A stretch of 47,968 nucleotides of DNA from Pseudomonadota bacterium (GCA_039193195.1 JBCCWS010000045.1:1-47968); one strand, 5' to 3'; positions 8,154 through 17,692 are shown, counted from the stretch's first letter. The notes: generated from the letters alone by a model not told the origin. Program-made: numbers and translations.

Positions 8154-9716
8154 ATGAGCTTTCATATCGAGCAAGTACTCGGGTTAGTGTTTGGGGCCGC
8201 TCTCCTTTTTGGGCCGCTTGATGCGGCTGAACAACTCGTCTTATCGCAGTCGACGAACTCTCAGTTCGAAGCGTACCGTGCCGACGGCCAGTTGGTCTGG
8301 ACAGCGGTACCGATTTTCGATGAAGCAAGACGTCTTATTCGAATCGAACGCAACGAGGGATCTCGAATCGCCCCAAGTGTAGACACTGGTATGCGAGACG
8401 CGGGAGGGGAGTGGTCCCCATTAGCCGAGGTGGTAACACTCGGTGATGAGTCCTTCTTCTTCGGAACCGAACCCGTTGTCGATTCCCAAGGGCACTTGTG
8501 GACGCAAATCAACGTGGAGCGAGAACTACGGGTTTTGCGTCGTGATGCCGTGAGCGGTGAGTGGTCAGTTGATACCACCTACTTGTCATCGGGGGCCGGC
8601 GAAGAGGCCTTACTGATAGACAGCAGTGATCGCATCTCGGTGGTCTTTCGAGAAGGGAATCAAATCATAGTGATTCGCTTCGCGCCGGGCCTGGGGTGGT
8701 CTCCGCCAGAGACAATAGTCACCGTCGAGGACGGATTCTTCCAAGACATAAGCGCTGGAGTGGATGCCCTAGGGAACATCGTGGTGCTCTACCAATTGGA
8801 GTTGCCGAGCACGTTCCGTATCGTCGGTGTCGTCTTTGATGCCGCCTCTGGAACATGGTCTCCGCCTCAGCTGGTTTCCGGGCGTCAGCAACGAGTGGTA
8901 ACAGTGCCGACTGTCATTGCGAGCGACAACGGGGAGCATGTGTTTGTCGCTTATCTCGACATTGATACTGCGAGGCGACCAGGGTTGTATGCTAGGAAGT
9001 TCGTTTCACCCGATGAGGGATTCGGAGAGATCGAACGCGTGCCTGGCACCGCGCGGGCGTCCCTGCCGCAGCTGGGTTCGTTCGCCGAGTATTCGGCAGT
9101 TGTTGATGATCAAGGCGATCTGACCCTCCCATTCTCGGTTGAAATTCCCTTTGGAGATGATCGTCTGTTTCTCTTCCGAGCCGCTCGGCGCCAAAGCGGA
9201 GAGTGGCAGATTCCGCAGACGCTTCATGTGTACGTCGGCGACTTCCCATTCTTCCTGGAGTTTGGAGATGCCGACACCAACTCCGATGGAGACGTCGCGA
9301 TCATCCTGAGGTACGACGATGCGTTTCTGGATGAAGTCGTATGGGTCTTCATGTTCGACCGAGAGAGCAACGAATGGCGGCGCGATCTGATCCACGGAAG
9401 AGTCAATGAGTCGACTACTCGCTCGCGCGTTGCGTTTGGTAGCGGGGATGAAGTACTCGCTACTTACCTCACGGGTGGGGTCGACGAACGATTCACTTCG
9501 CGATTGTATAGAAATGGCGAATGGCTGGATGCCCTGGGCGTTGCGGACGACGTGGTTGCTTCTGCGTTACATGAGACTGTGTTCGACGGTGACGCCTTCG
9601 CCCTGGTTGGCGAATTCGGTACCTTCTTCACAGGTGATGTGCGCGTGTTGTCGTCGCAGTTTGTACCCCAGGTGGACTCAGCGCAGGGTGAGGCGGGTTC
9701 CGATACTCAGCGCTAG
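8154..9716 (+). CDS. Exported Trp-repeat beta-propeller-like protein (family copy 5)
   Basis: 520 residues from the ATG at 8154; an adjoining TTG at 8151 is the alternative. There is no good ribosome binding site, so translation may be coupled to copy 4, whose stop is at 8148-8150. Signal peptide (LGLVFGAALLFGPLDA), then the family motif FEAYRADGQLVW. The propeller units match copy 4 almost residue for residue through the middle (PSTFRIVGV, GTWSPPQLVSGRQQR). The gene is clearly a tandem duplicate of copy 4, with an uneven divergence pattern described in the findings. No catalytic motif seen. Confidence 0.87.
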   Translation: MSFHIEQVLGLVFGAALLFGPLDAAEQLVLSQSTNSQFEAYRADGQLVWTAVPIFDEARRLIRIERNEGSRIAPSVDTGMRDAGGEWSPLAEVVTLGDESFFFGTEPVVDSQGHLWTQINVERELRVLRRDAVSGEWSVDTTYLSSGAGEEALLIDSSDRISVVFREGNQIIVIRFAPGLGWSPPETIVTVEDGFFQDISAGVDALGNIVVLYQLELPSTFRIVGVVFDAASGTWSPPQLVSGRQQRVVTVPTVIASDNGEHVFVAYLDIDTARRPGLYARKFVSPDEGFGEIERVPGTARASLPQLGSFAEYSAVVDDQGDLTLPFSVEIPFGDDRLFLFRAARRQSGEWQIPQTLHVYVGDFPFFLEFGDADTNSDGDVAIILRYDDAFLDEVVWVFMFDRESNEWRRDLIHGRVNESTTRSRVAFGSGDEVLATYLTGGVDERFTSRLYRNGEWLDALGVADDVVASALHETVFDGDAFALVGEFGTFFTGDVRVLSSQFVPQVDSAQGEAGSDTQR

Positions 9717-10044
9717 CCTCGTCAATCACGTGGCGCTCGCGGATTCGCCGTGTGTTTTCTTCGCCGCAGTCTCCGGGAGCGGGCGGTGCTCGGCCGTTCT
9801 TTGAAAGTACTCGTACGCGATCTCATCTGGCAGACCGGCTGGTCATCTGGTCGAAGACTACGGCTGGGTGCCGGCGTTCCCTATTCGTGACTGCCAGCTA
9901 GGAGTCGGCTTGGGGTTGCTATCATCAGGCTTTTGCGCTCGACGTGGTGGAATTTGTCCAGCGTCGGGCTTGGCGGCAGAGTAGTTCGCGCGGAGATTTC
10001 GCAAGGTTCCGGTCACTCCTCTGCCAACGAAAGAAGAGGAACAG
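9717..10044. other. Intergenic region upstream of propeller copy 6
   Basis: Short stretch between copies 5 and 6. I see no convincing gene or terminator hairpin. The frames that cross it have no homology I can recognise. It presumably carries the leader of copy 6, whose ribosome binding site GAGGA lies just before 10045. Confidence 0.4.
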
Positions 10045-10953
10045 ATGAGCATGCGCCATTCTTGTGCTCCCGTAGAGCAGGCTGCGATGAGCAGCTCAGT
10101 GTACCGCGCACTGTCGGGTATCCTCGTCGGCATGATCCTAGTTGCCGGGAGCGCGATCGCGTCGCCACCGGTGTCGATTGGCCTTAGCGAACAAGGTGTA
10201 GAAGCCACTCGCGAAGATGGTCTGGTGGTATGGCGCTCCGAGCAGTGGATGGGGACCAGTGCTCAGCTAGGTCTGTCGGCTACCGGGGCCGCTCACGCCA
10301 TTCCCGCGGACAGTTCGATTCTGGACGGTATTGGGAGGCCAATCGAGGGTAGGGCGCAACGGCCTGCGGCGAAGGGACCAGGAGCCCCATTGAGTTCAGA
10401 GTGGGAGCGCCCGGTGATGATAAGCGGGGATGAGCAGGACTACCAGACAGCGACGGGACCGATGATTCAATCATCAGGAGATGTGGTTGTTGTATCCGTC
10501 GGTTTGTCGGCAGAAGACTTTGTGACTACGTTTGTACTCGAGCAGGCTCGATGGAACGCGGCGACAGAGACTTGGTCCGCGCCGGAAACCGTTTACTCCA
10601 CTACGGACCAGATACTGGCGATGGTTGGCCGCATCGACTCCCAGGATCGAATCAGTGTTGTGTTCCGGGTAATTTCCGGTGTCTCGAACCGACTTCAGTC
10701 GATGCGCTACACACCAGAGCTGGGATGGAGCGGTCCACGGACGATCTACAGCACGACAAGCTTCTTCCAGCAAGTCGATCTTGCCGTAGACGAGGTCGGG
10801 AACGCTGTAGCCGTGCTCGAAGAGGATACGGACTCCGGCTCGAACGTGTTGGCTTTCACCTTCGACGCAGCATCCGAGGAGTGGGGTGGCCCAGAAGTTG
10901 TCTCCGTGCCAGGGGCGGAGCGAACGTCCTACCCCACCCTTGTGCAAGACTGA
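10045..10953 (+). pseudogene. Propeller family copy 6, N-terminal part, ended by in-frame TGA
   Basis: 302 residues from the ATG at 10045, with AGAGGAACAG upstream. It opens with a signal peptide (LSGILVGMILVAGSAIASP), then the family motif EATREDGLVVW, then the first propeller units (ETWSAPETVY, LGWSGPRT, EEWGGPE). Translation stops at TGA 10951-10953 inside the middle of the propeller, but the same frame continues to 11688 with clear family sequence. A single base change in an Arg or Gly codon (CGA, AGA or GGA to TGA) would explain it. A half propeller is unlikely to fold, so this is probably a recent pseudogene, unless the stop is a sequencing error or is read through. Confidence 0.8.
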
Positions 10954-11688
10954 GCCGGTCGCTTCGTACGCCTTGTCTACTGGGTCAATAGCGAGAGCGG
11001 GTACGGCATCTATACGAGACGTTTCATTTCTCCATTGGAAGGGTGGGGTAGCACAGACTTAGTCCCCGGTACGCGGCGACTCGCGGGCTACCCAGGGGCC
11101 AGCGGCCCGGAGTCATTCATCCCAGCGACGGTTGATGACGGTGGAGTACTAACGGTCCCATTCTACGTACCGATCGAGCTTAGCCCCTTACGTACCCTGT
11201 GGGTACTCCGAGCTGCGCGACTCGATGGCGGTAGCTGGTCAGGCCCTCGCACCGTGCTCACGCACTTCGATGAAGATCCGTTATTCGTCAACTTCGCCGC
11301 TGCTGACTACAGCGTGGATGGTGACGTCATGATCGTATTCATGCGTGGCAACCGTGAGCCTTTCCGGACTGAGGTGAGAGCGGTGCGCTATGACGCGGCT
11401 TCCGATAGCTGGTCCTCTGCCATCATCCATGCGAACGTCGGTGGTCCTACTCAGGAAGCTGCCGTCAGTTACAGGCCGGACGGTAGTGCTGTGGCTATCC
11501 ACAGGGACGTCAACCAGTGTTGCATGTCATCCCGCACGTTTCGAAATGCTTGGTCGCCGGGAATCGAAACAGTGACCAGCGATGTACTGGCGTCGATCGA
11601 GTCGGCGGCTAATGGAATGGATATTAGTCTGATCTACCAGACAACGGAGGACGTGTTTGGCACGAGACTCCCAGGGGCTCTTCACTAA
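10954..11688 (+). pseudogene. Propeller family copy 6, C-terminal part after in-frame TGA
   Basis: Continues copy 6 in the same reading frame directly after the TGA. The first residues AGRFVRLVYWVNSESGYGIY align with the fourth unit of the other copies (for example EVYYWVRGGIQPGIY in copy 1). The remaining units follow (LEGWGSTD, GGSWSGPRT, DSWSSA), with a degenerate C-terminus that lacks HETV and the WFR ending. The first ATG is not until 11113 and no good start signal is seen, so independent expression is unlikely. Confidence 0.78.
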
Positions 11689-11889
11689 AGCAGAAGAGCC
11701 AGTGATTCCAAGGGTTTACGGTGGCCTCAAGGGGGTCCGTTCGCTCTGGAGAAAATCCTGCCATATGCGTCATTCGGCGAGGAGAATCGGATCTTATGGC
11801 GGTGATTGAGTCCCGCCATATGGCGATCAGAAAGCTAGGAAGTCGTTGGTTCGGCGGGCAAGGGAGTAGCTGCTTTTGCGCCCACTCAC

Positions 11890-12242
11890 AGCGCGCCCCT
11901 ACGACAGGCGGAGCGCTAGCTCGCTGCGGAGACGGCACGCGTCGGCGTGGCCGTCGGGGCGCTTTACCTGAAATTCACACTACGCGGTGCCATCGGCTTG
12001 GAGGCGCTATCGCCATCCAGCCTCGCCGACAGCGATAGCCGTACCTTCGGAATCGGTAGGAGCGTGCGAGAGGACCTCTTCGACGGTGGACGCACTTCAC
12101 GCAGTACTGGATGCCGAACGCTCTCTTCTGGGTGTACAGAGCAATATGGTGGCAAGCGAGGGCACCATCGTTTCCGAACCTGGTGCGCCTGTACAACGCC
12201 CTCGGTGGCGGCTGGGATCCGCAAGAACCGCCGAGAAGCTAG
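11890..12242 (+). pseudogene. Decayed C-terminal part of an RND efflux outer-membrane factor
   Basis: Three frames together spell the end of a TolC/NodT-type outer-membrane efflux protein. Frame one (about 11899-12100) reads LRQAER, a TAG stop (11917-11919), then TARVGVAVGALYLKF, GAIGLEALSPSSLADS and DLFDGG. Frame two (about 12080-12170) reads VDALHAVLDAERSLL and VASEGTIV. Frame three (about 12168-12242) reads LVRLYNALGGGWDPQEPP and a stop; LYKALGGGW is a hallmark ending of this family. The roughly 80 residues normally lying between LFDGG and the VLDAERSLL helix are missing. So there is a nonsense change, an internal deletion and at least one further frameshift: a dead gene. No inner-membrane pump gene lies nearby. 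Confidence 0.85.
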
Positions 12243-12319
12243 CATCGTCCCGCCCATCTGTTCTGTCGTACCTACAGGCGCTCGAACCGCTTCGCTGATC
12301 GTCGTGAGAGGTCACCCGT

Positions 12320-13516
12320 GTGACTGAGGTCACCGTCCCCAGCTTCCTCGCCTACACGGCGGGCATCCTCGTGTACTTCGTAGGTGTCGATCTCACACGC
12401 AGATTCCGCCTGCTCCGTACCTACAACATTCCAGAGCCCGTGAGCGGCGGGCTGGTCGCTGCCGCCGTGACCTTCGCGATCTATCTCCTTCTAGACGTCG
12501 AGGTGACCTACGATCTCGAGACTCGCGACCGCTTGCTGGTTTACTTCTTTACTGCCATCGGGTTGAACGCCCGCTTTAGCGATCTGGTGAGTGGCGGTAA
12601 ACCGCTAGCGATTCTACTAGTGCTGACACTAACCTACATTCTGGTGCAAAACCTCGTTGGCATGGCGGGCGCTCAGATGCTTGGGCTCCCTCTGGCTATC
12701 GGTGTTCTTACAGGCTCGACGTCGCTGATAGGCGGTCACGGGACGGCAATCGCCTGGGCGCCTGACTTTATGGCCCAGGGTGTCTCCAACGCCTTAGAGG
12801 TTGGGGTAGCCTCTGCCACGCTTGGATTGATCGTTGCCAGCCTGATCGGCGGGCCGATCGCGAAGTTACTCATCGGCCGTCACCAGCTCAGCGGTGGACA
12901 GGAGGCGCCTGTCGTCGGCATCACCTACGAGAAGGAAGAAACGGAGACCATCAACCATCTCAGCATCATGACAGTCATCTTGGTGCTGCATATCTCGATC
13001 ATCATCGGCTGGTTCATCAACGACGCCCTCGGCCGCATGGGCTTCAAGCTACCACTGTTCGTGGCGTGCCTGTTGACCGCCATCGTGCTGTCCAACACGG
13101 TGCCTCACCTGTTGCCGCGCATGCGCTGGCCCGCCCGCACGCGAGCATTGGCACTGGTATCGGATTTCTCCCTGGGCTTGTTCCTGGCAATGTCCCTCAT
13201 GAGCATGCAGCTATGGACGATCGCTGGGCTTGCGGGACCGTCGTTGGTACTTCTTTTGCTACAAACCCTGGCCGCCGTAGCGTTTATCCTCTTGGTGCTG
13301 TTCCCCCTGATGGGGAGGAACTACCAGGCAGCCGTTCTTAGCGCCGGATTCGGCGGGTTTGCTCTCGGCGCGACACCCACCGCCATCGCCAACATGACGG
13401 CTGTCACCAAGGCCAATGGTCCGGCGCCCTTGGCGTTCATCATCCTGCCTCTGGTTGCTGCTTTTTTCGTGGACGTGACCAACGCGTTCGTGATCCGCGC
13501 GATGATCGCATTCTAG
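12320..13516 (+). CDS. gltS: Sodium/glutamate symporter, GltS family
   Basis: 398 residues, the usual GltS length (about 400). It is an inner-membrane carrier that imports glutamate with sodium. About ten hydrophobic segments are visible. Two related halves carry the family's Gly/Ser-rich re-entrant stretches: GVLTGSTSLIGGHGTAIAW in the first half and AGFGGFALGATPTAIANM in the second. The start is a GTG at 12320 with GAGAGG about 10 bp upstream. It lies alone between the efflux pseudogene and an exported hydrolase, with no metabolic partner gene beside it. The family assignment is firm; the substrate is inferred from the family. Confidence 0.93.
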   Translation: MTEVTVPSFLAYTAGILVYFVGVDLTRRFRLLRTYNIPEPVSGGLVAAAVTFAIYLLLDVEVTYDLETRDRLLVYFFTAIGLNARFSDLVSGGKPLAILLVLTLTYILVQNLVGMAGAQMLGLPLAIGVLTGSTSLIGGHGTAIAWAPDFMAQGVSNALEVGVASATLGLIVASLIGGPIAKLLIGRHQLSGGQEAPVVGITYEKEETETINHLSIMTVILVLHISIIIGWFINDALGRMGFKLPLFVACLLTAIVLSNTVPHLLPRMRWPARTRALALVSDFSLGLFLAMSLMSMQLWTIAGLAGPSLVLLLLQTLAAVAFILLVLFPLMGRNYQAAVLSAGFGGFALGATPTAIANMTAVTKANGPAPLAFIILPLVAAFFVDVTNAFVIRAMIAF

Positions 13517-13917
13517 AGACAATGAACGACGAACAAACGCCCCTATAGTCGGCTGACTCTTGAAGCTCCGCCATCGAGCTATTGAAGTTGGGATTGGAAC
13601 AGGCCCAGTCAACGGTTCGGGCCTACGACACGAAGGGTAGCAGCTGGCGCGGCGATCGCGCCGAACCGCGACGACTGTCCTGCATGTCGACTCACCGTCA
13701 TCGAGGTGCGATCACCCTTGTCCTGGCGACAGCAGTGCGGACGGTCTTTCCGGTGCCTAGATGAGATCCTTGCCTAAAAAGCGCTAGATATCGGAAAGTT
13801 GTGGATACAAACGGGGAGGGCGTCACCCTCACTACCTGCGTCAGGCTGGCCCTCTTGACCATCGGCCAGCAACGTAGCTCTTATCCCCGCACACAACCCT
13901 ACAAGAAGAAGCTGGAC
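13517..13917. other. Intergenic region upstream of the exported hydrolase
   Basis: About 400 bp. A short palindromic element GGCGCG-GCGAT-CGCGCC lies near 13647. The hydrolase frame is open from 13801, but residues before the signal peptide do not look coding. I see no recognisable gene or clear promoter. Confidence 0.35.
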
Positions 13918-16380
13918 ATGATGTTGACCTCGCATGCCCTGCCGTTGATCAGCTGCACGCTGCTGTTCGCATCGAGTGCGTACGCCGATGTGCTCACGAG
14001 AATAGGTACACAGCGCGATTGGGCCGATCTCACCGCTTGGTACAACGTCACTACCGGCAACTCCGCTGCAGAGTTACCCACGGCACAGGACCTCACGCTG
14101 GTCAGTCGCGACCGCATCTTGACCATCGAGTCCGTCGACGCTGCGGCCGGAGCGATGGTCATCAACAACGACCTCGGTGTTCTAGGCACGACAAGCGTCG
14201 TGCAGGTGCTCGCGGGCGCAACGCTCGAAGCAGGCGAGATCAGCATCGGACCGCGTGGTGGTGGGGGTAGCCTGCTCATCGACGGCGGTGACGTGCGCTC
14301 ACCAAACCCTGTACGAATCGCTAGTCCGAACGGCCGTTTGGTCCTCTCGCAGGGCAGGTTCACCAACTCAGGTAGGGGCGCCAGAGACTTGTTCAGTTTC
14401 GCCAACAGCGGCACGGTGACCCTCAGCGGAGGCACCTTCGCCGCTTCCGGCGAATCGCCAGAGGATGCTCTCACGTTCTACGGCCCTGACATCGTGGTGA
14501 CGGGAGGAGAGCTGCTGATCACTGATGGTCAGGCCCTCGTGCATGAGAACACACGCCTGAGCGTTTCCGGCGCCGAAGCGACCATTCGCCTGGATCGCCT
14601 GAACGCGGCCTACGCCTTCGTTGCAGGAACCTTCCGCTTCGTCCTCGACAGCGCGGGCGAGGTCAGCCCGATCATAGGTAAGGACTGGGTGCTCCTGGAT
14701 AGCGCTACGGTGATCGTCGACGCGGGCCGATACGCTGGCGGCGGCGATGTGTCCGTACCGCTCTTCGAGGTGACCGACAGCACCCTCATCAGCCTGCCTA
14801 GCACTGGCATTTCAGTGATTAACCTGCCGGAAGGCGTCAGTGAGCAAGTCACGATAGAGCCTACGGGCACGGGCAGCCAGATCGTACTTCGTCTGCGCCA
14901 GGGCGACTCGCAAGCCCCGGTCGCCTTCGATCGACTGGTGAGCATCGGCGTCGGCCAGGAAAGGCAGATCTATCTTCCTGCCCGCGACGCTGACGGAGAT
15001 TCGCTTACCTATCAGTACTCTCAGCCGGAATTGGGTGCAGTGAGTGGTGACGGACCACTGATCACCTACACACCCAACTCCGAGGCGGGCACCACGGATA
15101 GCTTCTCCTTTTCTGCGAGTGATGGCACCGGCCCCTCCAACGAGGCGACGATCACCTTGGAGATTGAGGAGCGTGCCCTGACCCTCAACGGCCTGCCCGC
15201 TGATAGCGCCTACATTCCCGAGACCTTCGAGGAACTATGGGCGGACTACGATCCAACAGTCGACGCGCTTGAAGCTGAGGTGTTTCAGTCGACGATCACC
15301 GATGATGGAATCATCGTGCAGAAGGTGATCTTCACCATCGGCACCTTTGAGACCATCGCTTACGGCGTGGAGCGCGCCCGGCTGGCGGCCTATTACGCTT
15401 ATCCCCAAGACGCCGGTCCTGACAACCCACTTCCCGCTGTGGTTCACATTCACGGCGGTGGCGGTCGTTCAGACCTCGACGAGGTGCTCTATGCTGCCCG
15501 CAACGGCTACGTGGGCCTCTCACTGAACTGGGACGCCCGCGACATGAACCCCCTCGAGTCTGCAGACGTGGACGTCCCGGGCATGGAGTTCGATCCCAAC
15601 CACCCAAACACTGATTGGGGCGCCCTGCGCGACATGGCAGGCAACCTCAACTACACCTACTTCACCTACTTCGGCCTGGACCTGGTCACGGACGGCACCC
15701 TGGATCAGGTGGTCCAGTCACCGCGCAACAGCCTGTGGTTTCTGACGGCGATCGCCAACCGGCGTGCGCTCACCTTCCTCCAAGCCCAACCGGAGGTGGA
15801 TCCCACACGCTTGGCCGTGCGGGGCTTCTCTCTCGGCGGCGTACAAACGACCGTCTTGGCTGGCGTAGACGACCGCCTTACGGCAGCCAACCCCTCCGTA
15901 GGCGGAGCCGGTGAGATCAGTCAGGAACGTAAGGACGACATCGGCCTGCCGGGCTTCAACGTGACCGTAGTCCCGCCGGCGCACGCCTTGGTCACGCCGA
16001 TCACTGCCATCACGCAAATCGACATCCCGATCCTGTACACGGGGCCCACCAACGACTTCGCTGCGCCGATGGACAACCTGATGTACAACTGGAACAACAT
16101 CATGCCCGTCGACACGCCACTGCGCTTCGCGATACCGCCCCGGGGCAATCACGAAAACCCAGTGAGCACCGACGTGAACAGCATGCTCTGGTTCGATCAA
16201 CACCTTAAGGGCGAATACCTCACCCCATCGACGCCCACCCTGAGCATGGACTACAGCACGGGACGGGCGCGCGCTCACCTCACGGCGGACACGGTTACTG
16301 GCCAGGTGAACCGCGTCGACATCTACTACAGCGTGGGGACGACCCCCTATACCGCTACTGGCGCCCCTGCGAACGGGTGA
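13918..16380 (+). CDS. Large exported alpha/beta hydrolase (esterase-like), N-terminal 820 residues, frame broken at the end
   Basis: Start at the ATG pair 13918/13921, which opens a signal peptide (LPLISCTLLFASSAYA). Layout: a Gly/Ser-rich beta-solenoid-like region of about 300 residues (ATLEAGEISIGPRGGGGSLL); then a cadherin/Ig-like domain of about 90 residues with DADGDSLTYQYSQPELG and TDSFSFSASDGTGPSN; then an alpha/beta hydrolase domain with the oxyanion region VVHIHGGGGR and the nucleophile elbow GFSLGG (Ser as likely nucleophile). A downstream His in RGNHENP is a candidate catalytic His. This resembles exported dienelactone-hydrolase/acetyl-esterase-type enzymes; the substrate is unknown. 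The frame runs out at TGA 16378-16380, but the domain clearly continues in the -1 frame (next entry). Confidence 0.8.
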   Translation: MMLTSHALPLISCTLLFASSAYADVLTRIGTQRDWADLTAWYNVTTGNSAAELPTAQDLTLVSRDRILTIESVDAAAGAMVINNDLGVLGTTSVVQVLAGATLEAGEISIGPRGGGGSLLIDGGDVRSPNPVRIASPNGRLVLSQGRFTNSGRGARDLFSFANSGTVTLSGGTFAASGESPEDALTFYGPDIVVTGGELLITDGQALVHENTRLSVSGAEATIRLDRLNAAYAFVAGTFRFVLDSAGEVSPIIGKDWVLLDSATVIVDAGRYAGGGDVSVPLFEVTDSTLISLPSTGISVINLPEGVSEQVTIEPTGTGSQIVLRLRQGDSQAPVAFDRLVSIGVGQERQIYLPARDADGDSLTYQYSQPELGAVSGDGPLITYTPNSEAGTTDSFSFSASDGTGPSNEATITLEIEERALTLNGLPADSAYIPETFEELWADYDPTVDALEAEVFQSTITDDGIIVQKVIFTIGTFETIAYGVERARLAAYYAYPQDAGPDNPLPAVVHIHGGGGRSDLDEVLYAARNGYVGLSLNWDARDMNPLESADVDVPGMEFDPNHPNTDWGALRDMAGNLNYTYFTYFGLDLVTDGTLDQVVQSPRNSLWFLTAIANRRALTFLQAQPEVDPTRLAVRGFSLGGVQTTVLAGVDDRLTAANPSVGGAGEISQERKDDIGLPGFNVTVVPPAHALVTPITAITQIDIPILYTGPTNDFAAPMDNLMYNWNNIMPVDTPLRFAIPPRGNHENPVSTDVNSMLWFDQHLKGEYLTPSTPTLSMDYSTGRARAHLTADTVTGQVNRVDIYYSVGTTPYTATGAPANG

Positions 16381-17168
16381 CCGACAACGCGGACGGCACC
16401 TGGACCGGCGATTGCCTAGATATCGTAGAAGGCCAGAACCTCTTCGCCTACGCTGTAGTCACCTACGCCTTTGACGACAACCGCTACAGCACCATTCCCC
16501 TTCGCGTAAAGGGCGATCCGCTCACCTACAACGGCGAGGATCCCTATCGAGGAGATTTCATCCTCAGCTCCAATCTCCTGCAGATACACGCGCAGGAACT
16601 GATAGATGCCGCCATCGACTTTCGCCCCGAGGGGAGTCTGGACCAACTGCACGACTTCGCGAACGGTTGGGATGACTGGCTGCTCCCAAACGGGTGGAGT
16701 AACGCGGGCTTCTGGTTCGCCAGCACCCGCAAGCCATGGGATCCGCGCTACCGCCCTAGCAGTGATGCTGCCCTATCGATCGACGTACGTGTCGACGGCA
16801 CCAAGCACTTCTTTTTGGTGGCAGATCAAAATGACTCCCTGTTCTTCCTCGGCACTGAGGTGCCGCTGCTGCGCTACTACGCGGGCATCACCGTGACCGG
16901 TGACGGCACCTGGCAAACCGTCACGGTGAATCGTAGCGACTTTCGCCCGACCGTCATCAGTGTCGACTCCCTGGAGTCATTGTTTCCCGGAATGTACCCG
17001 GACCTACGCGAGCCCATGGCACGCTGGGACGATGTGCTCGTGCTCACGATAGAGTCGAACGTGGGCGGAACCTCCGTGTACAACCCGGACGGCAGCATCA
17101 GCGTGTTACCGGGATCCTCCTGGGAGGTGGAGGAGCGGCAATTCCGCAACTTGCGCTGGGGCGACTGA
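16377..17168 (+). CDS. C-terminal part of the exported hydrolase, in the -1 frame
   Basis: 263 residues if begun at the GTG at 16377, but the coding-like frame extends upstream to about 16344. There it reads PLYRYWRP followed by ERVTDNADGTWTGDC, a typical start of the accessory domain that follows such hydrolase domains. The rest (LFAYAVVTYAFDD, then GWDDWLLPNGWSN and a jelly-roll-like stretch) looks exported and beta-rich. Losing one C from the CCCCC run at 16343-16347 explains the shift: with six Cs the two frames join into one protein of about 1,080 residues. A sequencing error, a phase-variable tract or a true mutation are all possible. No independent ribosome binding site was seen. Confidence 0.7.
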   Translation: MTDNADGTWTGDCLDIVEGQNLFAYAVVTYAFDDNRYSTIPLRVKGDPLTYNGEDPYRGDFILSSNLLQIHAQELIDAAIDFRPEGSLDQLHDFANGWDDWLLPNGWSNAGFWFASTRKPWDPRYRPSSDAALSIDVRVDGTKHFFLVADQNDSLFFLGTEVPLLRYYAGITVTGDGTWQTVTVNRSDFRPTVISVDSLESLFPGMYPDLREPMARWDDVLVLTIESNVGGTSVYNPDGSISVLPGSSWEVEERQFRNLRWGD

Positions 17169-17692
17169 ACCGTGCAGCTGCGAGCCTTCTTGGCGAGGCT
17201 CGCTGCGTTGGTGCCGCGGCCCCGCGGTAGTGAACTGGGCGCAGCGGCTGAAGCGGGTGCTCCGGATTGGGATAGGGCGGTGAGGGTTCGCTCGTGGTGA
17301 GCTCGCGGGCCAGTGGCGAAAGTGCGTGGGCGTGCTGGAAAGGCCCCCAGTGCACTGGGCAGCCCGTTCGGACAACCTCCCTAAACCCTGTAAAGCCGTT
17401 GCCGTATGCGCGGACTACCCTGTAGCCAGGCTAGGTAGGCGGACGCGCGAGTTCGAGCGTAAGTATGGAAGCGGGCGATGGCGACGACGATTCCGGCGGT
17501 TGGATGTCGCCCGATCGGTGGGTAGTCGCCGAGGCGAATACCTCCGCTGACTCCACTCAGATCGACCGAAGCGGTGCTGCGCCCATGGCGGCGCCTATCC
17601 TCCTTCTCTGCCTCGGCGTGGGAACGCCCCTCGATTGCGACTCCAGTGCACGGCAAGCACCTCGATGGAGATTTATGGTTTGACCGACGTTG
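17169..17692. other. Convergent intergenic region with GC-rich hairpins
   Basis: About 520 bp between the hydrolase (plus) and propeller copy 7 (minus). A hairpin GCGAGCC/GGCTCGC lies at 17180-17203, just after the hydrolase stop, and a CCGCGG-CC-CCGCGG repeat lies near 17215-17230; neither is followed by a T run. No gene is convincing here. Confidence 0.4.
17180..17203 (+). terminator. GC-rich hairpin after the exported hydrolase
   Basis: A 7-bp perfect stem (17180-17186 GCGAGCC with 17197-17203) lies 12 bp after the stop codon at 17168. There is no U tract, so this is a weak terminator or a 3'-end stabilising hairpin. Confidence 0.35.

Noticed and set aside
10951-10953. Selenocysteine insertion at the TGA
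   Set aside because: Paralogues have no Cys at this position, no selenocysteine hairpin was seen, and the C-terminal part looks relaxed; a nonsense mutation is simpler.
11760-11830. CCATATGGCG-like words here and at 6040 as ends of a mobile element
   Set aside because: The shared word is short and partly palindromic (CATATG), and no inverted ends or transposase remain.
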